43,202 nt of DNA, taken from NCBI GenBank assembly GCA_026994745.1, contig JALWPZ010000229.1, forward strand, positions 1 through 43,202. The letters run 5' to 3'. This DNA comes from Campylobacteraceae bacterium. GTDB lineage: Bacteria; Campylobacterota; Campylobacteria; Campylobacterales; Sulfurovaceae. The translations under genes and the position numbers were made by a program. The notes under the pieces are model-generated. The model did no database searches. It was not told the DNA's origin and saw nothing but the letters and a program-made list of their open reading frames with translations. Below, piece after piece: positions 24,721 to 31,855 of this stretch. Position 1 is the first letter of the stretch; each line of letters begins with the position of its first letter.

Positions 24721-25512
24721 ATGAGAACGATCGGATACAGAGGAGTGGGGATCCTGCTCCTTTCGAGCCTAGCGGTGATGGCGGAACCTTCGGTCTATGG
24801 GCGCAGCTACAGCAGTGGAAGTGCGCAAGTGGCCAAGAACAAAAATATGATCTATTCTCTGCAGCAGAAGGTGGCGCGGCAACAGGAGGAGATCGAAGGG
24901 CTCAAAAGTCTACTGGAGAGCCTTTCCCAGCGCCTCAATCAACTCTCGGGTCGAAAGAGCACCCAGGACAGCCCCGAAGCCTCCGGGAAAAAGATCCGGG
25001 AACTGGAAGCCCGGATCGAAAAGCTGGAGAAAGGAACCCGTGTGACGAAAGCTCCCGCCACGAGAAGGGTCCCGGTCCGTGCAAGTTCCCAAAAGAGCAC
25101 GAGCGCAAAAGAGAGTGCCAAAGCCAAGTCCACCGCGTCTTCCGGATTGGAAAAGGCCCCTTCGGACAAACTCTTCAGCCGTGGGGTCCGTCTGGTCAAA
25201 CAGCGCCGCTATTCGGATGCGAAGCAACGCTTCGATATCCTGTTGAAACGAAACTACAAACCCGCATCCACCAACTTTTACCAGGGGGAGATCGCTTACC
25301 GGACCGGACGGTACGACGATGCGATCAAGTATTATCAAAAGAGCGCGGAGCTCAACGAAAATGCCGCCTACATGGATCGTTTGCTCCTGCATACGGCCAT
25401 CTCCCTGGAAAAGAGCGGGGACAAGGAACAAGCCAGGAACTTCTTCCAGGCGATCGTCGATGGGTACCCCGGCACCGGCAGTGCCCGGGAAGCGAAAAAA
25501 CACCTGAAATAG
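24721..25512 (+). CDS. CpoB/YbgF-like periplasmic coiled-coil TPR protein
   Basis: Signal peptide (ending LLLSSLAVMA), then a coiled coil (about 45-120: IYSLQQKVARQQEEIEGLKS, then KKIRELEARIEKLEKG). A Ser/Lys/Ala linker follows, then C-terminal tetratricopeptide repeats (DKLFSRGVRLVKQRRYSDAK, YYQKSAELNENAAYMDRLLL, DKEQARNFFQAIVDGYPGTG). This is the layout of CpoB, which coordinates cell-wall synthesis with Tol-driven envelope constriction. The ATG at 24721 (263 residues) has AAGGAAA upstream; an ATG at 24700 is also possible. In Campylobacter the gene order is tolB, pal, this gene, slyD; pal is missing here. Confidence 0.85.
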   Translation: MRTIGYRGVGILLLSSLAVMAEPSVYGRSYSSGSAQVAKNKNMIYSLQQKVARQQEEIEGLKSLLESLSQRLNQLSGRKSTQDSPEASGKKIRELEARIEKLEKGTRVTKAPATRRVPVRASSQKSTSAKESAKAKSTASSGLEKAPSDKLFSRGVRLVKQRRYSDAKQRFDILLKRNYKPASTNFYQGEIAYRTGRYDDAIKYYQKSAELNENAAYMDRLLLHTAISLEKSGDKEQARNFFQAIVDGYPGTGSAREAKKHLK

Positions 25513-25588
25513 TCCGATTTGATAGCATCGGTTAACGAAGCTTGGCTACAATGCCCCACCAAACAAACATGTAAAGGAAACATCCAAT

Positions 25589-26095
25589 ATGGCAATTGAA
25601 AACGAAAACAGTGTCGTCGGCATCGAATACGAAGTAAAAGAGGCCGGTCAGGACACCGTCATCGATAGCAACAAGGGTTCCAGTCCTCTGGAGTTCATCA
25701 CCGGAAAAGGTCAGATCATTCCCGGACTCGAGAAAGAGCTGGTCGGGATGGAGAAGGGCGAGAGCAAAACCATCACCGTCAAGGCGGCGGACGCTTACGG
25801 CGAAGTCAATCCCGAAGCGCGCCAGACCCTTCCCAAAGAGCAGTTCGAGGGGATCGACCTGCAGAAGGGAATGGCCCTTTATGGTCAGGGGGAGAACGGT
25901 GAGACCGTTCAGGTCACCGTCGTCGATTTCGATGAGAACGGCGTCACCATCGACTTCAACCATCCTTTGGCCGGTAAAGACCTGGTCTTTGACGTCACCG
26001 TCACCGAAGCCCGTCCCGCTACCGAGGACGAGGCAGCCACCGGCCAGGTGGGCGGCGCCCACTGCGCCGACGGAAGCTGCGGCTGCGGTCACTAA
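25589..26095 (+). CDS. slyD: FKBP-type peptidyl-prolyl isomerase SlyD
   Basis: A 168-residue proline isomerase and chaperone. FKBP halves (VVGIEYEVKEAGQDTVIDS ... PLEFITGKGQIIPGLEKEL and NHPLAGKDLVFDVTVTEAR, here given as short blocks) flank the insert-in-flap chaperone domain (EAYGEVNPEARQTLP-like AYGEVNPEA to GVTIDFNHPL). The C-terminus CADGSCGCGH is a short metal-binding tail, as in nickel-handling SlyD proteins. AAGGAAA precedes the ATG, with TACAAT further upstream. A terminator follows. The position after cpoB matches Campylobacter. Confidence 0.95.
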   Translation: MAIENENSVVGIEYEVKEAGQDTVIDSNKGSSPLEFITGKGQIIPGLEKELVGMEKGESKTITVKAADAYGEVNPEARQTLPKEQFEGIDLQKGMALYGQGENGETVQVTVVDFDENGVTIDFNHPLAGKDLVFDVTVTEARPATEDEAATGQVGGAHCADGSCGCGH

Positions 26096-26105
26096 GTAGA
26101 CCAGG

Positions 26106-26136
26106 AAAGCTCCCGCTTGGGGCTTTGCTCTCTTTT
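26106..26136 (+). terminator. Intrinsic terminator after slyD
   Basis: AAAGC, one bulged T, CCC, a four-base loop and GGGGCTTT, followed by GCTCTCTTTT, 11 bases after the slyD stop. The rest of the gap to pglB (26137-26319) holds AT-rich DNA with an imperfect TTTGCG/CGCAAA pair and no convincing gene. Confidence 0.6.
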
Positions 26137-26319
26137 CCCCACATCCCTTTCCTCTTTTCCATTTTTCATTAGCTCGTTTTGTTACTTTTTCTGTTCCGGA
26201 TCGTATCAACCAAAAATTTGCATTGGACTTCACATCATTTGCGCCGATCATCGGATCATCTGTCGCAAATTCAACAGAAAAACTTGGGGTGAAGCGGAAC
26301 CTTCCCCGCTAATTTCTCA

Positions 26320-28491
26320 TCAGATCCTCAACTGGTAAACCTTCGCATTGGGTGTCAGGATGACCGGTTTGAAAAGTTTCGGGTCGTACTTCTCCAAAAG
26401 TCCCAATTGGATATAGGTGGATTGGAAGGTCCGTTCATCCACCAGCAAAAAGGTTTGATGACTGGCGAGATAGAGAATCGTAAAGTTGGCTTCGGATTTT
26501 CCCGGGATCACTTTTGTGTGCAGTTTGCCCTCTTTATTGTATTCGGTAATGACAAAACGGCGCACCGGTACCGTTTTCTTTCCGATTTGCAGCGTCAGGT
26601 TTTTCAGGTCAAAGACCAGATTGTTGGAGAGCAGGACTTGCTCTCCAACTTTCCGGAAGTTTCTGCTGGTGAAAAATACCGGCTCCTTTCCTTGCCGTCC
26701 GGTCATCAGATCCAGATTGGAGAAAAGAGCGACGGTGGGATAGATGTTGAGCATTCGATAGGGAAGATAGAGGTAGATGTCCCTGTTTTTTTTCGGGAGT
26801 TGGATCGCTCCGCTTTTCAGAGCATCCAGGAAGTCGTTGGTATTTCGGAAACCGTGTTCGGTAGTCATCTGTTCGATGGTGGAGAATACCGTCAGGTTCT
26901 TGTCCTCGATCTCCTCTTTGTGCTTTTGGATGAAGTCGAAGGTCTTTTCGGTCTGTTCCACCTCGAGGCGCGCCAGGCGTGCCGCTTCATCCTGGGGATG
27001 GGTAAGGATATAGCTGACGGAAAAGTTGACGGCACCGCTGTGTTTTCCCCCGTCGACAAGGGTTTTGACATCGGCGTAGTATCGGATGGGATAGCCGTAG
27101 TCCCACCAGGCGACCACATAATCCTGAGGCTTGGCGATCTTCCCAAGTTTTTCCAGTACGGCCACTTCGTCGGCATTGAAGACCGTTGGGACCTTGTAAC
27201 GCTCGATGTGCCGATAGTTGGGGAAGAGGACCAGAAGGGTGAGAGCCAGGAGACTGAGGAGTCGCAGTCGCCGGGTGGGGAGGAGACGGGAGAGTTCGAC
27301 GATCAAGTAGGCGATCCCGAAAGCGAGGATCGGTACGGCGTAGATGGTGAAGCGCAATCCACCGGAATAGGCGAGAAACCCGAGTCCCAGCATTGGAAGA
27401 GAGAAAAGCATCAGGCGATGACGGTAGAGGAGGTAGAGATATCCGAACAGGGAGAGTACGAAGGTGACTGTATGGCCGCTGATCCGGTTGGCGAAGGTTT
27501 CGAAGGGGATATGGCCCGCTTCCCGGATGGTCTGCATGACGGTAAAGAAGTGGAGGCCCAGGCCCTCCTCTTCCGCTTTGAGTCGATCCCGAAATACATA
27601 ATTTTCCAGCTGGTACCAGATCGGGCTCAGGCCGCCGGTAGCCAAAAAAGCGAGGAGGGCCGCAGCCAGGAAGTGGAACAGATAGCGATCGAAGCGGGGT
27701 TTGGTATAGAGAAAGAGGAGAAGGAGGACCAAGGCCAGACGGACGACTCCGGGGCCGTTCATCATCGCCAGGAGCATGATGGTGAGGAGTCGGTAATTGT
27801 AGGGGTTCTTCCGGTCGAAGAGCAGCGCGTAGAGGAGGATCATGCCGAAGAAGGCGAACTCCAGTGAATAACTCTGGGGATACCACCAGCGATAGATCAG
27901 GATATCGATGGCCACAAGGAAGAGGTAGATCGAACGGTTACTCCGGACCGCTCCCATGATCGACCAAAGCAGAAAGAGTGGCAGGACGATGTTGAGCATA
28001 TCGGTATCGTAGTATCCCGCCATGGTGCGGTTGTAGTAGCTCCAGGTGACGGAAGCGATGAGAGCCGCGATGAAGCCCAGTTCCAGGTTTTTGAGCTCCT
28101 TGCCGATGAGGAGGATGGGGATCACGATCAGGGAACCGAGGAAGGCCGGCATGTAAAAGATGATCGTCTCGAAGGAGAAGGGCAGGACTTTCGCCAGTAG
28201 CGCCGTCAACTGCGCTGGAGCGGTGCCTGTAGGAGAGAGGTCGTTCGCCTGATGAAACCGATCCCAGAAGTTTTCGGCCTGCGGGTTGAGGTTTTCTCCA
28301 CGTAATAGATCCCGAGCCCCTTCGGCCCAATAGTAACCGTCGTTGGTATTGATCATGAATTGACCGTTGTGGTAGAAGGGGGCGTAACCGTGGAACTGAT
28401 AGACCCAGATGAAGCGCAGGGCTACGGAAAACAGGAAAGCCAAAAGCATGTAGAGAAGTATTTTTCGATTCTCTTGCCGGAGATGAAACAC
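26320..28491 (-). CDS. pglB: Undecaprenyl-diphosphooligosaccharide-protein glycosyltransferase PglB
   Basis: A 723-residue single-subunit oligosaccharyltransferase (STT3 family). It moves a lipid-linked glycan to asparagine in D/E-x-N-x-S/T sites on the periplasmic side. The first acidic motif is TNDGYYWAEGARD (Asp51), the second AGYYDTDML (Asp162/Asp164), the TIxE motif is TIRE (321-324) and the periplasmic catalytic signature WWDYG is at 462-466. About a dozen membrane helices fill residues 12-425. The C-terminal domain holds an MLNIYPTV block equivalent to the +2 Ser/Thr pocket of Campylobacter enzymes. No glycan-assembly (pgl) genes are nearby, so this is an orphan locus. It diverges from gltX. 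Confidence 0.96.
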   Translation of the reverse strand: MFHLRQENRKILLYMLLAFLFSVALRFIWVYQFHGYAPFYHNGQFMINTNDGYYWAEGARDLLRGENLNPQAENFWDRFHQANDLSPTGTAPAQLTALLAKVLPFSFETIIFYMPAFLGSLIVIPILLIGKELKNLELGFIAALIASVTWSYYNRTMAGYYDTDMLNIVLPLFLLWSIMGAVRSNRSIYLFLVAIDILIYRWWYPQSYSLEFAFFGMILLYALLFDRKNPYNYRLLTIMLLAMMNGPGVVRLALVLLLLFLYTKPRFDRYLFHFLAAALLAFLATGGLSPIWYQLENYVFRDRLKAEEEGLGLHFFTVMQTIREAGHIPFETFANRISGHTVTFVLSLFGYLYLLYRHRLMLFSLPMLGLGFLAYSGGLRFTIYAVPILAFGIAYLIVELSRLLPTRRLRLLSLLALTLLVLFPNYRHIERYKVPTVFNADEVAVLEKLGKIAKPQDYVVAWWDYGYPIRYYADVKTLVDGGKHSGAVNFSVSYILTHPQDEAARLARLEVEQTEKTFDFIQKHKEEIEDKNLTVFSTIEQMTTEHGFRNTNDFLDALKSGAIQLPKKNRDIYLYLPYRMLNIYPTVALFSNLDLMTGRQGKEPVFFTSRNFRKVGEQVLLSNNLVFDLKNLTLQIGKKTVPVRRFVITEYNKEGKLHTKVIPGKSEANFTILYLASHQTFLLVDERTFQSTYIQLGLLEKYDPKLFKPVILTPNAKVYQLRI

Positions 28492-28528
28492 GAAATTCCC
28501 TTTGAACTGATTTTACCGATGGTCCTGA

Positions 28529-28534
28529 ATTATA
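28529..28534 (-). promoter_or_regulatory. -10 box of pglB
   Basis: TATAAT on the minus strand, 37 bases before the pglB start and divergent from the gltX box at 28579. Confidence 0.5.
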
Positions 28535-28578
28535 GCGACTGCTCGATACGGAAGCCCAAAGCGTTGTGTTACCTAGGG

Positions 28579-28584
28579 TATAAT
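28579..28584 (+). promoter_or_regulatory. -10 box of gltX
   Basis: TATAAT 28 bases before the gltX start, preceded by CTAGGG and no clear -35 box. Confidence 0.55.
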
Positions 28585-28612
28585 TCGGAAATTTTCATCA
28601 AGGCCAATGACT

Positions 28613-30007
28613 ATGATTGTTACACGTTTCGCTCCGTCACCGACGGGATATCTGCATATTGGCGGGTTGCGTACCGCCCTTTTCAGCTGGCTCTGGGCCC
28701 GGCGTAACGGTGGAAAATTCCTGCTGCGGATCGAAGATACGGATCTGAGCCGTAACAGTGACGAAGCTCTGGCGGCGATTCTGGAAGCCTTCGACTGGGT
28801 GGGGTTGGATTACGATGGCGATGTGGTCTATCAATCCCAGCGCTTCGATCTTTACAAAAAATACATCGATCGTCTTCTGGAAGAGGGCAAGGCCTACAGG
28901 TGCTACATGAGCAAGGAAGAGCTGGACGCTCTTCGGGCCGAGCAGATGGCCCGGGGGGAGCGGCCCCGTTACGACGGGCGGTACCGGGATTTCACCGGGA
29001 CCCCTCCGGAAGGGGTTCAGCCTGTGATCCGGATCAAGGCACCCCGGGAAGGAGAGATTGTCTTCACGGATGGGGTGAAGGGGGAAATCCGCATCGCCGC
29101 CAGTGAAGTGGACGACTTCATCATCGCCCGCAGCGACGGGACTCCTACCTACAACTTCGTCGTCGCCGTCGACGATGCACTGATGGGCTTGACCGATGTG
29201 ATTCGGGGGGACGATCACCTCTACAATACTCCCAAACAACTGGTGGTCTATGAGGCCTTGGGATTCACCCCGCCACGTTTCTACCATGTTCCGATGATCC
29301 ATAACGAACAGGGGCGCAAGCTCTCCAAGAGGGACGGGGCGATGGATGTGATGGAGTACAAGCGCCAGGGCTTCCTCCCCGAAGCGTTGCTCAACTTCCT
29401 GGTGCGTCTGGGATGGAGCCATGGGGATCAGGAGATCTTCAGTCGGGAAGAGATGCTGGAGTGGTTCGATCCCCACGAGATCAACAAATCGGCATCCAGT
29501 TACAATCTGGACAAACTGCTCTGGCTCAACGGTCACTATATCAACAATACCACCAACGAGCGACTGGCGAAACTTCTGAAGGAGTTCGGGGTGACGGTGG
29601 CGGATCACGATCGGCGGGAGATCCTTCTGGATGCGACGAAGGTCCGTTCCAAAACCCTGCTGGAATTGGCCGAGAATATCCGCCTGATTTTGGAGAGACC
29701 GAAAGAGTATGACCCCAAGGCCGCCAAAAAGGCATTCAAGGGAGAGGCGTTTCAAATCCTCCAGGACTTCGCAGAGAAGCTCAAAAGTCAGGAGGGATTG
29801 CATCTCCCCAGCGATTATCACCGGGCGATGGAGGAGTTCGTCGCCGAAAAAGAGATCGGTTTCGGAAAGATTGGCCAACCCCTCAGAGTGGCGCTGCTGG
29901 GGAAAATGACCGGTCCGGGAATGGACGAGGTGATGGCGATCCTGGGGGTAGAGGAGACGGTCGCCCGGATCGATCGGGCGATCGAAGTGCTCAGTACCGA
30001 GAGTTAG
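28613..30007 (+). CDS. gltX: Glutamate-tRNA ligase
   Basis: Class I synthetase of 464 residues. Motifs: PSPTGYLHIGGLRTALF (HIGH region), the LRIEDTDLSRN block, and KLSKRDG (KMSKS) near residue 240. The C-terminal anticodon-binding domain (LSK to GPGMDEVMAILG) is complete. Two ATGs open the frame; the second (28613) lies nine bases after AAGG and gives MIVTRFAPSPTG, as in relatives. Campylobacterota usually have two GltX enzymes, one of which may charge tRNA-Gln for later amidation; which this is cannot be told safely. Its end overlaps the convergent mqnA end by four bases. Confidence 0.95.
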   Translation: MIVTRFAPSPTGYLHIGGLRTALFSWLWARRNGGKFLLRIEDTDLSRNSDEALAAILEAFDWVGLDYDGDVVYQSQRFDLYKKYIDRLLEEGKAYRCYMSKEELDALRAEQMARGERPRYDGRYRDFTGTPPEGVQPVIRIKAPREGEIVFTDGVKGEIRIAASEVDDFIIARSDGTPTYNFVVAVDDALMGLTDVIRGDDHLYNTPKQLVVYEALGFTPPRFYHVPMIHNEQGRKLSKRDGAMDVMEYKRQGFLPEALLNFLVRLGWSHGDQEIFSREEMLEWFDPHEINKSASSYNLDKLLWLNGHYINNTTNERLAKLLKEFGVTVADHDRREILLDATKVRSKTLLELAENIRLILERPKEYDPKAAKKAFKGEAFQILQDFAEKLKSQEGLHLPSDYHRAMEEFVAEKEIGFGKIGQPLRVALLGKMTGPGMDEVMAILGVEETVARIDRAIEVLSTES

Positions 30008-30654
30008 ATATTTTTTCTCGCCTTTTTGAGAAAAAGTTGCAGACCTTTTTTCTCCCTCCATCCGATGCGGTAGTCGATATGGTCGAGATACCAGCGTAGC
30101 TGTGCTGGGGAGATCCGCCGTTTATAGGCCTCTCTTTCCAAGATATACTGGGGGATTTTCCACTCTTTCGATCCAAAATCTTTTGCCAACCTTCGGATAC
30201 GCTTTCCTTTCCGGTTGTAGCAGAGCCGAGCGAAGACGAAAGGCAAACGAGTACGTTCCTTCCATGTCTGTGCCAGGTCGATTCCCTCTCCACCCTGCAA
30301 GCGATATTTCAAAGCGGCATCCCCGATGAGGACCCGTCCTTGAAGATTCAGAACTTTCGTCAGGGTGTTGGAGCTGGCGGAAGCGGGATCGTTCCGAGCT
30401 TCTCCGGGAAGGAGCAACACGCTCTGTACGGCTCCGTCGGCCAATATCCCCAGGCCGGTGCATCGGCAGTTTCGACTCTCGATGCTGGAGATGAATGCCG
30501 CATGGACTTTGCCCTGCCGGAATCGGCGGTTGATGACACTGGGTACGCCCCGGCGCCAACGAAGCATCTGGGCGAACTGAGTGGAGGGGCTACGCCGTTT
30601 CATATAGACTTGAAAGGGCAGGAGGTTGAGGTAGGAGATGGAACCGAAAATCAC
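30004..30654 (-). CDS. mqnA: Chorismate dehydratase MqnA (futalosine pathway)
   Basis: A 216-residue periplasmic-binding-protein-fold enzyme. It dehydrates chorismate in the first step of menaquinone synthesis by the futalosine route used across this phylum. FGSISYLNLLPFQVYMK at the N-terminus, INRRFRQGKVHAAFISSIES (about 41-60) and the ALKYR-type segment (VLIGDAALKYRLQGGEGIDL) match MqnA. The C-terminal helices (YILEREAYKRRISPAQLRWYL) are typical. The start ATG follows a repeat-rich region. It is close to the short end of the family. It converges on gltX. Confidence 0.88.
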   Translation of the reverse strand: MIFGSISYLNLLPFQVYMKRRSPSTQFAQMLRWRRGVPSVINRRFRQGKVHAAFISSIESRNCRCTGLGILADGAVQSVLLLPGEARNDPASASSNTLTKVLNLQGRVLIGDAALKYRLQGGEGIDLAQTWKERTRLPFVFARLCYNRKGKRIRRLAKDFGSKEWKIPQYILEREAYKRRISPAQLRWYLDHIDYRIGWREKKGLQLFLKKARKNI

Positions 30655-30686
30655 ACTGTTCTCCTTGGGAGAACTGTGTGAGTGAA

Positions 30687-30963
30687 GAGTGAGGAGTGAG
30701 GAGTGAGGAACCGATTTTTAATGAGAAATGAGAAATGAGAAATGAGAAATTTTGGTATGCGTTGCTGTGCAACGCTTTGTTTAAAATGACGAATAAAAGC
30801 GCCGAAGCCGCACACAATGCCCAATGCCCAATACCCAATGCCGTCGCCGAAAGCGACAAAACTTCCGACTTCCGACTTGCGACTTGCGACTGCGCTATAG
30901 GAACTCACCACTAACGGCGTCGAAGGTGCCCTTGGTTCCTCACTCCTCACTCCTCGCTCCTCA
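30687..30963. repeat. Composite repeat region between mqnA and moaD with five heptamer arrays
   Basis: In a 388-base gap: GAGTGAG x3 (30687-30707); GAGAAAT x4 perfect (30723-30750); TTTTGGTATGC with hairpin GCGTTGC-TGT-GCAACGC (30759-30775); CAATGCC x4, one changed (30815-30842); hairpin GTCGC-CGAAA-GCGAC (30843-30857); ACTTCCG, ACTTCCG, ACTTGCG, ACTTGCG (30861-30888); and CTCACTC, CTCACTC, CTCGCTC (30939-30959), the inverted form of the first array. The outer arrays therefore act like inverted ends of a unit about 275 bases long. No gene fits in the gap. Confidence 0.88.
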
Positions 30964-30977
30964 TTTGAAAATGTCGT

Positions 30978-30983
30978 ATTATA
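30978..30983 (-). promoter_or_regulatory. Possible distant -10 box of mqnA
   Basis: TATAAT on the minus strand 324 bases before mqnA. If used, the mqnA messenger would carry the whole composite repeat as its leader. No closer box is obvious. Confidence 0.3.
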
Positions 30984-31008
30984 GCCAAGGGAGTAGCAGT
31001 TCATTTGG

Positions 31009-31014
31009 TATAAT
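31009..31014 (+). promoter_or_regulatory. -10 box of the moaD-moaE-moeA operon
   Basis: Perfect TATAAT 29 bases before moaD, with GAAGGA as the ribosome site between. Confidence 0.55.
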
Positions 31015-31042
31015 CGCTCCGATTTCAGATCGAAGGATTACG

Positions 31043-31264
31043 ATGGTCAAAGTGGAATTTCTGGGACCGATCGCCAGAGAAGCGATGGAAGTCGACGTAA
31101 AGTCCCTGGCGGAGCTTTCCAAACGGCTCTTTGAAGAGGAGTCGATCCGGCCCTGGCTGGAGAAGTGCGCCGTGGCGGTCAACGATGTGATGGTCAAGGA
31201 TCCCAACCATGCGTTGAAAGATGGGGATCGGGTGAGCATTCTGCCGCCGGTATGCGGAGGATAG
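31043..31264 (+). CDS. moaD: Molybdopterin synthase sulfur carrier subunit MoaD
   Basis: A 73-residue ubiquitin-like protein whose C-terminal glycine carries sulfur as a thiocarboxylate for molybdopterin synthesis. It ends PPVCGG, with the required GG tail. VAVNDVMVKDPNHALKDGDRVSILPP is the family's beta-strand and loop block. GAAGGA lies five bases before the ATG. First of three molybdopterin genes. Confidence 0.93.
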   Translation: MVKVEFLGPIAREAMEVDVKSLAELSKRLFEEESIRPWLEKCAVAVNDVMVKDPNHALKDGDRVSILPPVCGG

Positions 31265-31274
31265 CGCTTCGCGT

Positions 31275-31288
31275 GAGTGAGGAGTGAG
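31275..31288. repeat. Two-unit heptamer array between moaD and moaE
   Basis: Two perfect GAGTGAG units 11 bases after the moaD stop, followed by GAACGG. It is a short member of the same family as at 30687. Confidence 0.65.
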
Positions 31289-31339
31289 GAACGGCGGTAG
31301 GCTTTTCCTCGAATAGCTTTTTCTATCGAGGTGAATATT

Positions 31340-31792
31340 TTGGAACTTTATAACGGTCCTTTGGATGTGAAAGAGATCTTTGGCCGATGGTTGGATGAAG
31401 AAGCAAAGTCCAACTATGGTGCCTATATTCCTTTCGTGGGGACGATTCGGGCCGAGGATGGGATCGAAGCCCTGAGCTTCGATATTTACGAGCCGGTATT
31501 GAGAAACTGGTTCGATGCCTGGCAGGCCAGGGCGGCCGAGAGAGGCGCCAGGGTGAAGATGGCGCACTCCATCGGGGATGTTCCGGTCCACACCTCTTCC
31601 TATATTGCGGCGGTCTTTTCTCCCCGCCGTCGGGTGGCGCTGGAGCTCATCGAGGAGTTTGTGGAGGATTTCAAAGCCAACGCTCCCATTTGGAAGTACG
31701 ATGTGATCGACGGCAAACGGATCTACGCCGAGGATCGCAGCACGCCCATGGAGGGAGCGGGGCTTCTCGCCAGTGCGAGAGATGAGAAGTGA
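31340..31792 (+). CDS. moaE: Molybdopterin synthase catalytic subunit MoaE
   Basis: A 150-residue subunit that uses MoaD thiocarboxylate to add sulfur to precursor Z. The start is set at the TTG at 31340 because GAGGTG lies six bases upstream; the GTG nine bases earlier is part of that ribosome site. Family blocks: GAYIPFVGTIRAEDGIEALSFDIYE, VKMAHSIGDVPVHTSSYIAAVFSPRRR (given in short blocks), and the catalytic-lysine region APIWKYDVIDGKRIYAED. The last codons (SARDEK) and the stop lie in a heptamer repeat array. It sits 75 bases after moaD. Confidence 0.92.
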   Translation: MELYNGPLDVKEIFGRWLDEEAKSNYGAYIPFVGTIRAEDGIEALSFDIYEPVLRNWFDAWQARAAERGARVKMAHSIGDVPVHTSSYIAAVFSPRRRVALELIEEFVEDFKANAPIWKYDVIDGKRIYAEDRSTPMEGAGLLASARDEK

Positions 31793-31837
31793 GAAGATAG
31801 AAATGAGAGACTTTGGAATGCGTTACATCGGTAACGC
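31777..31837. repeat. Heptamer array and hairpin over the moaE 3' end
   Basis: GAGAGAT, GAGAAGT, GAGAAGA, TAGAAAT, GAGAGAC (31777-31811), then TTTGGAATGC overlapping hairpin GCGTTAC-ATCG-GTAACGC (31820-31837). The array supplies the moaE stop codon. The hairpin keeps the outer GCGTT of the other copies but changes an inner pair on both sides. Confidence 0.8.
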
Positions 31838-31855
31838 TTAAAAGGAAAGATCAGT

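Noticed and set aside
26137-26319. A second terminator or small gene before pglB
   Set aside because: Only imperfect pairs (TTTGCG/CGCAAA, GCGG/CCGC) are present, without U-runs, and no frame has a ribosome site.
30687-30963. A CRISPR array
   Set aside because: Units are seven bases with no spacers, the words differ between arrays, and no cas gene is in the window.
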